DNA from: Solitalea canadensis DSM 3403
GTDB lineage: Bacteria; Bacteroidota; Bacteroidia; Sphingobacteriales; Sphingobacteriaceae
Reading direction: 5' to 3'
Assembly: GCF_000242635.2 (NCBI RefSeq)
Contig: NC_017770.1
Span: 4,414,669-4,478,668, forward strand
DNA length: 64,000 bases
Below, piece by piece: positions 36,854 through 46,053 of the stretch; position 1 is the first letter of the stretch; the number at the start of each line of letters is the position of its first letter. Below the pieces are notes generated by a model that made no database searches, was not told the origin of the DNA, and saw only the letters and a list, made by a program, of their open reading frames with translations. Made by a program: the position numbers and the translations under genes.

Positions 36854-37717
36854 TTAGAGCAACCCGGGTGTTTTTCCCTTCTTATCTCTGAATTCTAATG
36901 GAGAAAGTGAAGTGTGTTTTTTGAAAAATCTTGAGAAATAAGAGCTGTCGCTAAAGCTTAGTGAAAAAGCGATTTCTTTAATATCCAGATTGGTAAGGAT
37001 AAGCATCCGTTTAGCCTCAAGCATAATCCGGTTACGGATAAACTCCCCTGCTGTGTAAAACGACTCCCGTTTACAAACCGCATTAAGATAATTGGCTGAA
37101 ACATTTAACTGACTGGCGTAAAAAGCCACTTCATTATGTTGATGATAGTATTTCTCTACCAGGTGCTCAAATTGGTTTATCATACGGACATCAGAACCCG
37201 ATGAATGGAAAGGAAACTGCTCAACATACCATCTTTTCAATAGTAACAATATAATCTGAAGCCGATGCTGGAGAATTTGAGTTGAAGTATGTTCTTTTCT
37301 TTCAAATTCCTTTATCATCAACCTGAACTCTTGCTGAAGCTCATCGTTTTGTTCAGCATTTAATAATAATACAGGTGTTGACGATGCATTAAAAAAAGGC
37401 AATGAAATTGTTTTAGACAGGAAAGCATCGGAAAAGAGCACCTGAAATCCAGATGTGTTTTTTGAAAGATTCCATTGATGCGCCTGTCCGGGAGCTAGAA
37501 AAAACAAGATGCGCTCTTTTACCTCGTACTCGTTAAAATCAATGGTATGAGTTCCTGAGCCGGAATTAACCAACAATAACATAAAAAAGTCATGCTTATG
37601 CGCATCATCAATTAATGGCATATTTATGGGAGCATGCTCAACGATTTTGAACTCATTCGCCAACGGCATCTTTACGATCTGATCAATTCCAATGGTTTTT
37701 AACATTTTCTTATGCAC
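36854..37717 (-). CDS. AraC-family transcriptional regulator
   Basis: The 287-residue regulator has a cupin-like sensor domain (about 20-150, with EHAPINMPLIDDAHKHDFF and LFFLAPGQAHQW) and a C-terminal double helix-turn-helix (about 185-285) whose second helix reads IAFSLSFSDSSYFSRFFKKHT, the AraC signature. It may control the ankyrin-amidohydrolase pair downstream on the same strand or an outside gene. The ligand is unknown. Several Met codons start it; MLKTIGI is an alternative start. Confidence 0.88.
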   Translation of the reverse strand: MHKKMLKTIGIDQIVKMPLANEFKIVEHAPINMPLIDDAHKHDFFMLLLVNSGSGTHTIDFNEYEVKERILFFLAPGQAHQWNLSKNTSGFQVLFSDAFLSKTISLPFFNASSTPVLLLNAEQNDELQQEFRLMIKEFERKEHTSTQILQHRLQIILLLLKRWYVEQFPFHSSGSDVRMINQFEHLVEKYYHQHNEVAFYASQLNVSANYLNAVCKRESFYTAGEFIRNRIMLEAKRMLILTNLDIKEIAFSLSFSDSSYFSRFFKKHTSLSPLEFRDKKGKTPGLL

Positions 37718-37807
37718 TGCGATAAAAGTACTTTTAGCTGACTGTCGTTGACAAAAGCTTTCTGATAAGCTAAAATTAGTTTATTTTCCGCTTTCAATTT
37801 TACTTGC

Positions 37808-38830
37808 TTGTACGAATTTTCCTTTTACCTGTTTGTTGGATGCTGGGGAGCTATCCGTTACTATTATTTTTTTAAAAAGAATCATGATGCTCAATACGTC
37901 GAAGAATCATTCAACGTAACCAGCCATCAAAACAAATTACTACTCCAATATTTTCCCTACTACCGCCAGCTTTCTGAGAAAGGAAAGAAACGCTTTGTAT
38001 TGCGGACACAACAAACGATAAAATCAATCATAATTCAAGGCAAGGAAGGATTTGTTGTAACAAACGATGTAAAGCTTTTGGTCGGAGCCTCCATTGCTCA
38101 GTTAACTTTTGGTTTCTCCAAGCCTCGCCTTAATGAATTAAAAGCTGTTCTGATTTTTCCGGATGCCTTTTATAGTCGTTTGCTGCGCAGGTGGGCCAAG
38201 GGTTTGGCGTTTGAGAATGGCAGTGTTTGCTTAAGCTGGAACCATTTTTTAAACGGCTACGAAGACTCTTCGGATGCCATTAATCTCGGTTTACATGAAT
38301 TTGCACATATTCTTCGCTTTGAAGTATTTGAAGAAACTAATGAAGGTTTGTTCTCCAATCCATTTGTCGATAATTTTAAAGAGTGGGAAGATGCCGGAAT
38401 GCCTGTTTTCATGAATGTAAGAAAGGGCAAGGAAGATTTTTTCAGGTCATACGGCGGAGCTAATACCATAGAGTTTTTTGCTGTTTGTATTGAGAACTTT
38501 TTTGAGAAACCTGAAGTGTTTAAAAAAGAACTCCCCTATTTATACGACAAACTATGCTTACTTATGCAGCAGGATCCATTAAACACTAGCAAGGATTACT
38601 CTTTTGATGAAATCGATGAGTTTTCTTTAAGCCCATCAAGCGAACAAGGATATGAACTGTGGTGTTCATCGATAGAACAATCGATATGGAATTCTGTCAA
38701 GTCATTAGCTTATGCCACTACATTCCTTATCATTTTTGCACTAACCAATCATTTTATAGCAAATCCAACTATTGCTGAGCAAGGAGGGTTTGTTTACCTG
38801 CGTTTGTTTTCAGCGTCTGTCTTATTTTAG
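37808..38830 (+). CDS. Zinc-dependent peptidase, MtfA/M90-like, possibly frameshifted at the C-terminus
   Basis: The 340-residue protein resembles MtfA. One N-terminal membrane helix (FYLFVGCWGAIRYYYFF) is followed by a cytoplasmic domain with LGLHEFAHILRFE (HExxH near residue 163), and FAVCIENFFEKPE, where a Glu could be the third zinc ligand. The start is TTG; a stop lies upstream at 37766 with no ATG between. The frame ends at 38830 just after a membrane-like segment. The next frame continues from 38803 to 38979 as a second hydrophobic, charged tail (SIRWSYYDKEYASIKNREF then VVPLLLVVITVYFIVFF), as if the true C-terminus were shifted by one base. Confidence 0.75.
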   Translation: MYEFSFYLFVGCWGAIRYYYFFKKNHDAQYVEESFNVTSHQNKLLLQYFPYYRQLSEKGKKRFVLRTQQTIKSIIIQGKEGFVVTNDVKLLVGASIAQLTFGFSKPRLNELKAVLIFPDAFYSRLLRRWAKGLAFENGSVCLSWNHFLNGYEDSSDAINLGLHEFAHILRFEVFEETNEGLFSNPFVDNFKEWEDAGMPVFMNVRKGKEDFFRSYGGANTIEFFAVCIENFFEKPEVFKKELPYLYDKLCLLMQQDPLNTSKDYSFDEIDEFSLSPSSEQGYELWCSSIEQSIWNSVKSLAYATTFLIIFALTNHFIANPTIAEQGGFVYLRLFSASVLF

Positions 38831-38984
38831 TTTCAATACGTTGGAGCTACTATGATAAAGAATATGCTTCCATTAAAAACCGTGAATTCCTAAATCATCT
38901 TTTCAGAACCGTTGTTCCTTTGCTACTTGTGGTTATCACAGTGTATTTTATTGTTTTCTTTAGGGAATTGACAGCATAAACTGC

Positions 38985-39818
38985 TTATAAGATTTCATAC
39001 TTAATTAGTTTTTGAGGATTAAAAAAGTGATTCAAGGGACCATTTCCCTCTCCGGTTCTCACATCCTTTCCTGCTTCAATAACTTCTTTGATATAATCCC
39101 GGGCCAAGCTTATGGCTACATTTAACCGTTCGCCTCTGGCCAGGTAAGCGCCAATGGCTGAAGATAACGTACAACCGGTTCCATGTACATTATTACTTTG
39201 AATAAATTCCCCTTCAAACACTAGTTCATTTCCGTTTGCATCAACAAAAACATCGTATAAAACTTTGCTCTTTAGATGGCCTCCTTTCACTAAAACAGAT
39301 CTACATCCGGTTTCCAATAACTTAATGGCTGCTTTTTGCATGTCATCTACATTATCCAACTTCACACCTGTTAATACAGCCGCTTCATCCAAATTTGGTG
39401 TAATGACTGTTGCCAATGGAAAAAGATGACTTGTTAAAACATCAACCGTTTCATCTTCGATCAGTTTATGTCCGCTTGTCGAGATCATAACCGGATCAAG
39501 CACTACAGGAATAGAGGGCTCTTTTAGCAATATTTCAGCGATTCCCTTTGCCAATTCAGCAGAATGTACCATCCCGATTTTTATGGCCTGTGGCTTAAGA
39601 TCGTCAATAACTGCTTTAATCTGTCCTTTCACAATATCTACTGGGATGCTGTGAATAGCTGTTACTCCAAGGGTATTCTGAACAGTTATTGCTGTTATCG
39701 CAGAAGTGCCAAAACAACCCAATGCTGAAAAGGTCTTTAAATCGGCCTGTATTCCAGCTCCTCCTCCACTGTCGGATCCGGCGATTGTTAGCACAACAGG
39801 ATATTTATATTGTTTCAT
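38985..39818 (-). CDS. thiD: Hydroxymethylpyrimidine/phosphomethylpyrimidine kinase
   Basis: ThiD phosphorylates HMP and HMP-P to HMP-PP for thiamine synthesis or salvage. The 277-residue ribokinase-fold protein has [20 protein letters not shown] at the N-terminus, KIGMVHS, and the anion-hole motif [19 protein letters not shown] near residue 212. It is the third gene of a thiM-thiE-thiD operon, 15 bases after thiE, under a TPP riboswitch. Together these three enzymes make thiamine monophosphate from salvaged HMP and thiazole. Confidence 0.94.
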   Translation of the reverse strand: MKQYKYPVVLTIAGSDSGGGAGIQADLKTFSALGCFGTSAITAITVQNTLGVTAIHSIPVDIVKGQIKAVIDDLKPQAIKIGMVHSAELAKGIAEILLKEPSIPVVLDPVMISTSGHKLIEDETVDVLTSHLFPLATVITPNLDEAAVLTGVKLDNVDDMQKAAIKLLETGCRSVLVKGGHLKSKVLYDVFVDANGNELVFEGEFIQSNNVHGTGCTLSSAIGAYLARGERLNVAISLARDYIKEVIEAGKDVRTGEGNGPLNHFFNPQKLIKYEIL

Positions 39819-39833
39819 GTTGGTTGACGATAA

Positions 39834-40466
39834 TTATAAACTCTGTTCGATTAACGCTCTTATCTCAGCCGCAGCCCTATAAGGTTCATTTGCCGAGCAA
39901 ATTGCGGAAACCACTGAAATGCAATCGGCTCCTGATTTAATTACCGCCGAAATATTACCTTTATTCATATTTCCAATAGCCACAATCGGCTTTTCAGTTA
40001 AACCTCTTACTTTTTGCACTCCCTCCAAACCCCATTCAGTAATGGTATTTGTCTTAGTTGTTGTAGAAAAGACCGGGCTCAATGCAATATAATCCGAAGC
40101 TGCAACTTCATTGCTTTTCAGTTGTTCAATCCACTCCAATGAATAGCCAAGAATTTCACAAGTATCCCACTGTTCTTTAATTGTTAATGGCGACAGATCG
40201 TTAACCCCCACATGAATCCCTGCTGCACGACATTTCATGGCAATTGCCAATCGGTCATTTACAATCAACGGAACCTTATAGTGATCCAGCATTTCTTTCA
40301 GCTGTATGGCTTTCCCAAGAAACTCTTTGTCCGAAATTTCCTTTTCACGAATCTGAACCACATCCACGCCGCCCTTAACTGCTTCTTCTGTTACCCATAA
40401 CAGATCTCGTCCAAGACAAGCCTTCATATCTGTAACCAGGTATAATCGGTAAGGAAACTTATTCAT
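39834..40466 (-). CDS. thiE: Thiamine phosphate synthase
   Basis: ThiE joins HMP-PP and thiazole phosphate to give thiamine monophosphate. The 210-residue TIM-barrel protein has [15 protein letters not shown] near the N-terminus, [20 protein letters not shown] and [11 protein letters not shown], all family positions for substrate and pyrophosphate binding. Its start overlaps the end of thiM by 8 bases, so the two are probably translationally coupled. Confidence 0.94.
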   Translation of the reverse strand: MNKFPYRLYLVTDMKACLGRDLLWVTEEAVKGGVDVVQIREKEISDKEFLGKAIQLKEMLDHYKVPLIVNDRLAIAMKCRAAGIHVGVNDLSPLTIKEQWDTCEILGYSLEWIEQLKSNEVAASDYIALSPVFSTTTKTNTITEWGLEGVQKVRGLTEKPIVAIGNMNKGNISAVIKSGADCISVVSAICSANEPYRAAAEIRALIEQSL

Positions 40467-41268
40467 AATGTTCGGTTAATTTCATTTCTTCCAACATTAT
40501 TTCAGGTGAAAACTGATACAATGCGTCGATAAAGTTGACTTGTAAGCTGCCCGGACCATTTGAGATTTCGGCAGCAATTTCTCCGGCAATACCCATGGTA
40601 ACCATAGCCGCTGCTGTAGCTTCAAAAGGAATTTCTGGATTGGCGGCACAAAAAGCACCTACTAAGGCCGTAGCAGTACAACCCATGCCGGTAACTTTTG
40701 GCATTAATGAATGGCCATTCTCAATAGAAATCATTCTATTTCCTTTTATTACAAAGTCAACTTCTCCCGAAACACAAACTACTGACCCCGTCGACTTACT
40801 CAGTAATCGGGCCGCCTCTACTGCTTCATTACTTTGATGAATGCTGTCGACTCCCTTTGTTTTACTATGCATATTTGCTAATGCCATTATTTCAGAAGCG
40901 TTTCCACGAATTACGGTTGGTGCATGCAAATCGATCAACTTTTTTAGCATTGCGTTTCTAAAGCTGGTTGCTCCCGCACCTACAGGATCAAGAATCCATG
41001 GTTTATTTAGTTCTCTAGCTTTGCCAATGGCTAGTTCCATACTTTTAACCCAGTATTCATCCAACGTGCCGATGTTCACCACCAGTGCTCCGGAAATCGA
41101 GACCATTTCGTCTATTTCGCTATGCGAATGCGCCATTATGGGCGATGCTCCGATTGCCAATAATGCATTTGCAGTATTATTCATAACTACATAATTGGTA
41201 ATACTATGCACCAATGATCCCTGCTGTCTTAATGCAGACAAACATTTTACCAATTGATCTTTAATCAT
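40459..41268 (-). CDS. thiM: Hydroxyethylthiazole kinase
   Basis: ThiM phosphorylates the thiazole alcohol in thiamine salvage. From ATG 41268 it is 269 residues: SLVHSITNYVVMNNTANALLAIGASPIMAH at the N-terminus, KPWILDPVGAGAT, and VTGMGCTATALVGAF near residue 190, where the catalytic Cys region reads MGC. An in-frame ATG at 41373 would place the start inside the riboswitch, so it is rejected. It is the first gene of the operon. Confidence 0.93.
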   Translation of the reverse strand: MIKDQLVKCLSALRQQGSLVHSITNYVVMNNTANALLAIGASPIMAHSHSEIDEMVSISGALVVNIGTLDEYWVKSMELAIGKARELNKPWILDPVGAGATSFRNAMLKKLIDLHAPTVIRGNASEIMALANMHSKTKGVDSIHQSNEAVEAARLLSKSTGSVVCVSGEVDFVIKGNRMISIENGHSLMPKVTGMGCTATALVGAFCAANPEIPFEATAAAMVTMGIAGEIAAEISNGPGSLQVNFIDALYQFSPEIMLEEMKLTEHYE

Positions 41269-41337
41269 TGCAGTAAATAATAAATGAAGTAAATGGCTTA
41301 GCAGTCTCCGATTAGAGCATGTGAAGAATTTCTTCGC

Positions 41338-41412
41338 TTTTCCCTTCGTCGGTATTACCCGAATCAGGTTCAAAGGGTTTAATCTCAGTTCGCTCGGAAC
41401 ACCCCTAAAGCC
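41338..41412 (-). promoter_or_regulatory. TPP riboswitch (THI element)
   Basis: On the minus strand the conserved core CTGAGA is followed by ACCCTTTGAACCTGA and GGGTAATACCGACGAAGGGA, the classic THI-box order. The flanking GGCTTTAGGGGTG matches the P1/P2 side. It ends about 70 bases before the thiM start, so it controls the thiM-thiE-thiD operon by TPP binding. Confidence 0.93.
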
Positions 41413-41472
41413 AATAAATATGTTTAATAAACGCTAAAGATAGCGTTTATGTTTTTTAAATAGCGGGAACCT

Positions 41473-42129
41473 TTAGCCCATTAATTCTTTCATCAGCTTA
41501 TCAAAAGCCTCTTTCATATCAGCAAGTTCTGTTTCAACTTTAACTAAACGTTCTTCCAGTTCAGCTACCCTGCTAACCGGCATTTCTGGTTGAACATCTT
41601 CGTCATCTTCAACAGATGGAGTTCCTCCAAATAAATGCATGTAACGAGCTTCTTTTTGTCCGGCTTTTTTAGGAAGTTGAACAACAAAAGGCAATTCAGG
41701 CGAAGAAAGCTTATCCAGCATTTCTTGTATCTCCTCTAGCGATTCGTATTCATACATTCTCCCCGAGTTCGTATTCAACTCTCCCAACGTTTGTGGACCG
41801 CGAAGCATCAGTAAACAAATCAGTGTAACTTCTGCCGGAACGATTGGAAAAACAATCCCCAAATTATGCTTGTATTTAACGGCTCTACTAGATCCTCCGG
41901 TAGCAGTTGAGATTAGCCCTTTCTTTTTTAAGGTATCTAATGCGGCAACGATAGTACCTTCATCATAATTAACCACCGGTTTACGAGAAGACTTTTGATT
42001 GCAAGCAGCCGTTAAACTATTCAGCGTTAACGGATAATATTCAGGAGTGGTTTTACTTTTTTCGATTAATGAACCTAGAACACGTTGTTCTACGGCATCT
42101 AAAAGAGGTAAAGATTGAGTTGCTTCCAT
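41473..42129 (-). CDS. YceH-family protein (DUF480)
   Basis: The 218-residue protein has the two winged-helix domains of YceH: LPLLDAVEQRVLGSLIEKSKTTPEYYPLTLNSL at the start, NQKSSRKPV, then VPAEVTLICLLMLRGPQTLGEL in the second. A Lys/Glu-rich coiled coil forms the last 35 residues (VAELEERLVKVETELADMKEAF). The function is not known, possibly DNA binding. It is the last gene of a short minus-strand run with a small membrane protein upstream. Confidence 0.9.
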   Translation of the reverse strand: MEATQSLPLLDAVEQRVLGSLIEKSKTTPEYYPLTLNSLTAACNQKSSRKPVVNYDEGTIVAALDTLKKKGLISTATGGSSRAVKYKHNLGIVFPIVPAEVTLICLLMLRGPQTLGELNTNSGRMYEYESLEEIQEMLDKLSSPELPFVVQLPKKAGQKEARYMHLFGGTPSVEDDEDVQPEMPVSRVAELEERLVKVETELADMKEAFDKLMKELMG

Positions 42130-42170
42130 TTCGTAAATATAATTTATCTGAAGAAAATTTGATCAAAACA

Positions 42171-42512
42171 TTACTTCATTACTACAAGAGCAAAGATCAC
42201 GGAAAATAAAAGTATTATCAGAGATGCAATTACACTTGCTTTTGCAATCGAAGGTTTGATTTTAGCATTTGATCTGAAATCCCATAAAGTAATTACCCAA
42301 CCCCAGATCAGGGGTATAAGAAACAGAATAAATTTAATTACAGGTTTTTCTCCTAATTGAGCCGCGTAGTGTCCTTTGCCAAAAATTAGCCAGAACCCAT
42401 AAAACTCCGCCACCCACACAAAAAGGACAACCATTAAAGCAAGTAGTGTTCTTAATATTAACTGAAAATAGCTGGTGTTGCCAGTTAAAATGGTTTTTAA
42501 TGTGTTCAGCAT
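42171..42512 (-). CDS. Membrane protein with about three spans, unknown function
   Basis: From ATG 42512 the product is about 113 residues with hydrophobic stretches near 19-41, 54-75 and 90-113. A TTG at 42524 overlaps the TGA stop of the upstream TPR gene and would add four residues; both starts are possible, and the overlap would suggest coupling. No family motif is recognised. It is in the same direction and probably the same transcript as the TPR gene. Confidence 0.6.
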   Translation of the reverse strand: MLNTLKTILTGNTSYFQLILRTLLALMVVLFVWVAEFYGFWLIFGKGHYAAQLGEKPVIKFILFLIPLIWGWVITLWDFRSNAKIKPSIAKASVIASLIILLFSVIFALVVMK

Positions 42513-42520
42513 TATACTAT

Positions 42521-43438
42521 TCAATTACTTTTCTTTAGTTCAACTAGCTTTTCGTTTGCAAAGTTCATAGCTCCTTCATCTCCATATTTTAGAACCAATT
42601 CATAATACTTAATTGCATTTAGCTTATCCTTTTTCTGATAATAACACCAGGCAATATTGCTTAATACAATGTAATCTTTAGGAGAAAGTTTTTCTGCTTT
42701 CAATAATGGGATTAAAGCATTATCATATTCTTTTTTAACTAAATAAGTGATGGAAAGATTTGATAAACTCTCAACATGATCCGGATATAATTTAAGCACC
42801 GATTCTGCAATTGAACCTATGTAAGGTATGATATTATCATCTTTTACTTCATAAAGTTGAAAAACATAATCTTGAACAGAACCAAGCATAAAATTCTTAG
42901 CATCATTCAACGGTTTGCTTTCTGACCATTTCCATTGGTTATTTATCTGGCCAGAATATTCAACGGTCTTAATAATTTCCTCCGTAAACGCCCTATAGTT
43001 TTCAGTTAAACCAAGAACGTAAGTCTTACCGAAACGCATATCCAGCCGGTCAGGAAATTTTGAGATGCCTTTGTTGATATAATAAAACCCTGAATCAAGA
43101 TCATTCGATTCATAGATAACTTTTCCTGTCAAGTAACCGACTGCCTCATTAGCCTGATTCTTCATTTCTATTGAGCTCCCGGCTTCCTGTTCTTTCTTCA
43201 GACTCAACACCTCTTTTCGACTCCTTTGAACATAAAAATTAATCGCAGCTACGTATAATTCCGGGTCATCCGGATTAGCCACTTCCCATTTCTTCAGTAA
43301 CTTATATTGTCCAATTGTATCTTTTTTCAATACTAACTCTTTAAATTGACTATAGTAAGCCTGACCAAATAAGTGTAGGTTAGAAACAAGAACTAAAGAG
43401 AGAAGTGAAATTTTTCTGAGTATCGTAGTTTTTCTCAT
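42521..43438 (-). CDS. Secreted TPR-repeat protein
   Basis: The 305-residue protein has a hydrophobic N-terminal signal (about residues 8-27) and C-terminal TPR units such as VESLSNLSITYLVKKEYDNALIPLL and DYIVLSNIAWCYYQKKDKLNAIKYYE. It ends in TGA. The N-terminal half is a less regular alpha-helical region. TPR proteins scaffold complexes; no partner is evident except the small membrane protein that overlaps or follows it closely. Confidence 0.72.
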   Translation of the reverse strand: MRKTTILRKISLLSLVLVSNLHLFGQAYYSQFKELVLKKDTIGQYKLLKKWEVANPDDPELYVAAINFYVQRSRKEVLSLKKEQEAGSSIEMKNQANEAVGYLTGKVIYESNDLDSGFYYINKGISKFPDRLDMRFGKTYVLGLTENYRAFTEEIIKTVEYSGQINNQWKWSESKPLNDAKNFMLGSVQDYVFQLYEVKDDNIIPYIGSIAESVLKLYPDHVESLSNLSITYLVKKEYDNALIPLLKAEKLSPKDYIVLSNIAWCYYQKKDKLNAIKYYELVLKYGDEGAMNFANEKLVELKKSN

Positions 43439-43461
43439 TCTTAATTCGATGACTTATTGGT

Positions 43462-43905
43462 TTACAAATAAACATTCGGATTGAACTTCTCCATATAGCG
43501 CTCAGGTTTTTCAACCGCATTAAAACCATATTGCTCATACAGTTTATGTGCATCCAATGTTAATAAAATCCATCTGCGCAAACCCTGCAGATTTGGATGG
43601 CTCATGATTGTTTCCATCAACCATTTCGACAAACCCTGTCCTCTGAACTCTTCATCAATAAACACATCTCCTAAATAGGCAATAGTTGTATAATCAGTAA
43701 TTACACGGGCATATCCAACTTGGTGATCTTGATATAAAACAGCAAATGTTAAGCTGTTTTCAGCCGATGACTTAACTTTTTCAAAAGGAATCCCTTTTGC
43801 CCAATACGACTGATTAGCTAAATATTCATGAACAAACGCTAAATCAAGCTTTGATTTATCTGTTGTTATACTAAAGTCATTTTGGGTGACGGTAATGTGT
43901 TGCAT
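43462..43905 (-). CDS. GNAT family N-acetyltransferase
   Basis: The 147-residue product has the GNAT core: the acetyl-CoA loop FRGQGLSKWLMETIM (Q/RxxGxG/A type) follows the strand YLGDVFIDEE, and the later strand ends in HKLYEQYGFNAVEKPERYM. The substrate is unknown. It is divergent from the cyclase gene, with a palindrome in the shared upstream region. Confidence 0.85.
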   Translation of the reverse strand: MQHITVTQNDFSITTDKSKLDLAFVHEYLANQSYWAKGIPFEKVKSSAENSLTFAVLYQDHQVGYARVITDYTTIAYLGDVFIDEEFRGQGLSKWLMETIMSHPNLQGLRRWILLTLDAHKLYEQYGFNAVEKPERYMEKFNPNVYL

Positions 43906-43925
43906 AGACTGATAGCTTTTTGAAA

Positions 43926-43939
43926 CTGTAATATTACAG
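43926..43939. promoter_or_regulatory. Perfect palindrome between divergent genes
   Basis: CTGTAATATTACAG is a perfect 14-bp palindrome in the 97-base gap between the GNAT gene and the cyclase-TPR gene. It could be an operator for either, or simply a chance palindrome in AT-rich DNA. Confidence 0.35.
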
Positions 43940-44002
43940 ATTTTGCCTGTTTTAGCATAAGATGCGACTATACTGTTTTATGATTTTTTGTTAACTTTCT
44001 GT

Positions 44003-45928
44003 ATGCGTCAGCTTGCAGCCATATTATTTGCCGACATGGCAGGCTATACCAGCCTGATGCAGGAGAACGAATTGCTAGCACGAACGAAACGAAAACGCTT
44101 AAAAGAAGTGCTCGACTCTTCTGTTTCACGCTTTAATGGGAAAGTTCTTCAATACTACGGAGACGGTTCTCTAAGTATTTTTTCCAGCGCTAACGACAGT
44201 GTTGATTGTGCCATCGCCATTCAGCAGCAATTACAGGAAGACCCTAAAGTTGACCTTCGGATTGGCATACATACAGGCGATGTAACCATTGAAGATGAAG
44301 CAATTTATGGCGATGGTGTTAACATGGCTTCCCGTATAGAATCATTGGCAGTTCCTGGGGCAATTTTTATTTCTGAAAAGGTTTATGATGAGATAAAAAA
44401 CCAGGATGCAATTTCAACTGTTGAGATGGGTTTCTTTGAACTCAAAAATGTTAAACAACCTATTCATGTTTTCGCTATTGCCAATAATGGCATTGCCGTC
44501 CCTTCAAGAAATGAAATAAAAGGAAAAACAAAGCAACCCGGAAACCGGCTTGCCGTTCTGCCTTTTGTAAATATGAGTTCAGATGTTGACAATGAATATT
44601 TCAGTGACGGCATTACAGAAGAACTGCTTAATGCCCTGACTAAAGTGGATGGCTTACAGGTAACTTCACGGACTTCTTCATTTGCTTTCAAAGGGAAGAA
44701 TCATGATATCAGGGATATTGCCATGCAGCTGAATGTCGACAAGGTTTTAGAGGGAAGTGTACGTAAAGCTGGAAACAAGGTAAGAATAACCACTCAATTG
44801 ATTAATGCTGTGGATGGCTATCATATCTGGAGTGAAACATATGATCGCGATTTAAATGACATTTTTGAAGTTCAGGATGAAATAAGCGGCATTATTGCCA
44901 ATAAACTAAGAGAAAACCTGAATAGTAATCCAAAAGAAGAATCGCTGGTACATCCAACTACCAACAACTATACGGCTTATATTCATTATTTAAAGGGGCT
45001 TCATTTTTGGAACAAACTCACTCCCGCCGATACCTACAAGGCTATTGAGTATTTTGAAAAGGCCATTTCAATTGAGCCTGATTATGCCCAGGCTTATGCC
45101 AAGACGGCCATGGCTTATGGTTATTTAGGCGCAAAGGGGCAGATTTTGCCTAAACAGGCTTTTGAAATTGTCCATCAGTATGCCGATAAAGCCATGCGAA
45201 TTGATCCAACTGTTGCGGAAAGCTACAGTGCTAAAGCAGGAGCTTATATTTTTTATGATTGGAAATGGAAGGAAGCTTATGAAGCACTGCAAATGGCATT
45301 GAAGCTAAATCCGGCAACTATGTCGACTTATGAGATGCTGGGTTTTTACCATATCGTAATGGGACAAAAGGAAGAGGCTGTTAAAATTCTTGAAAAAGCT
45401 GCCCAGATAGATCCTTTGTCACCGCTCATTATTCAATCGTTAGGAAACGCCTATATTATTGCAGAACGTTACGAAGAAGCAATTCGAGAGGCAGAAAAGT
45501 TACTCGAAATGAACCCCGAAATGCGCAGTGCCATGGAAATGAAGGCTTGGGGAATTGGTATGGGCGGCGACTGGCAATCATCATTAAAATGGTTTGAAGA
45601 AGTTCACAGGCTTACCAACCATCCGTTAAAAGGCTTGATGGGATTAGGGTTTGCCTATGCAAAATTAGGTGAACGGGAAAAGGCACTGGATTGCATCAAA
45701 AGAATGGAGCAGCGAAGCAAAGAAGAACCGAATTCAGTAATCGACGCTGATATGGCGGCCGTTTGGTTTGCCTTAGGTGAAAAAGATAAAACCTTTGAGC
45801 ATTTATTCATCTGCATCGAAAAACACATGGGACCAGTTTGTTATTACCTTGAATACCCGCCTTATAAAGGAATAAAAGATGACCCGAGGTACATGGAGAT
45901 TAGGAAAAAGGAGTTTTCGATCGGTTAA
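44003..45928 (+). CDS. Class III nucleotidyl cyclase with TolB-like and TPR domains
   Basis: From ATG 44003 (TTG at 43988 is rejected) the 641-residue protein has a cyclase catalytic domain: FADMAGYTSLMQENE with metal Asp near residue 11, YYGDGSLSIF near 50, and IGIHTGDVTIEDEAIYGDGVNMASRIE near 85. A TolB-N-like domain (about 180-300, AVLPFVNMSS...YFSDGITEEL) and at least six TPR units follow to the C-terminus. It may make cAMP or cGMP, and the TPR part may bind a regulator. The nucleotide specificity cannot be called. Confidence 0.88.
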   Translation: MRQLAAILFADMAGYTSLMQENELLARTKRKRLKEVLDSSVSRFNGKVLQYYGDGSLSIFSSANDSVDCAIAIQQQLQEDPKVDLRIGIHTGDVTIEDEAIYGDGVNMASRIESLAVPGAIFISEKVYDEIKNQDAISTVEMGFFELKNVKQPIHVFAIANNGIAVPSRNEIKGKTKQPGNRLAVLPFVNMSSDVDNEYFSDGITEELLNALTKVDGLQVTSRTSSFAFKGKNHDIRDIAMQLNVDKVLEGSVRKAGNKVRITTQLINAVDGYHIWSETYDRDLNDIFEVQDEISGIIANKLRENLNSNPKEESLVHPTTNNYTAYIHYLKGLHFWNKLTPADTYKAIEYFEKAISIEPDYAQAYAKTAMAYGYLGAKGQILPKQAFEIVHQYADKAMRIDPTVAESYSAKAGAYIFYDWKWKEAYEALQMALKLNPATMSTYEMLGFYHIVMGQKEEAVKILEKAAQIDPLSPLIIQSLGNAYIIAERYEEAIREAEKLLEMNPEMRSAMEMKAWGIGMGGDWQSSLKWFEEVHRLTNHPLKGLMGLGFAYAKLGEREKALDCIKRMEQRSKEEPNSVIDADMAAVWFALGEKDKTFEHLFICIEKHMGPVCYYLEYPPYKGIKDDPRYMEIRKKEFSIG

Positions 45929-45942
45929 AGAATTTAAAACAA

Positions 45943-46021
45943 TGTGTCACCCTGAGGCACGAAGGGTCTGTATCCGACAGTGCTACTATGTTTCAGATTC
46001 TTCGTTCCTCAGAATGACACA
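45943..46021. repeat. Palindromic intergenic element, family A copy 3
   Basis: Arms TGTGTCACCCTGAGGCACGAAGG and CTCAGAATGACACA match the element at 2989 in layout, though with more differences. It lies 14 bases after the cyclase stop and extends the hairpins of the repeat block that follows. Confidence 0.75.
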
Positions 46022-46053
46022 ATTTTGTTGTTTCCTGAGATTGCCTTCTAAAA

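Noticed and set aside
40535-41194. Plus-strand frames opposite thiM
   Set aside because: They are antisense shadows of a clear thiM gene.
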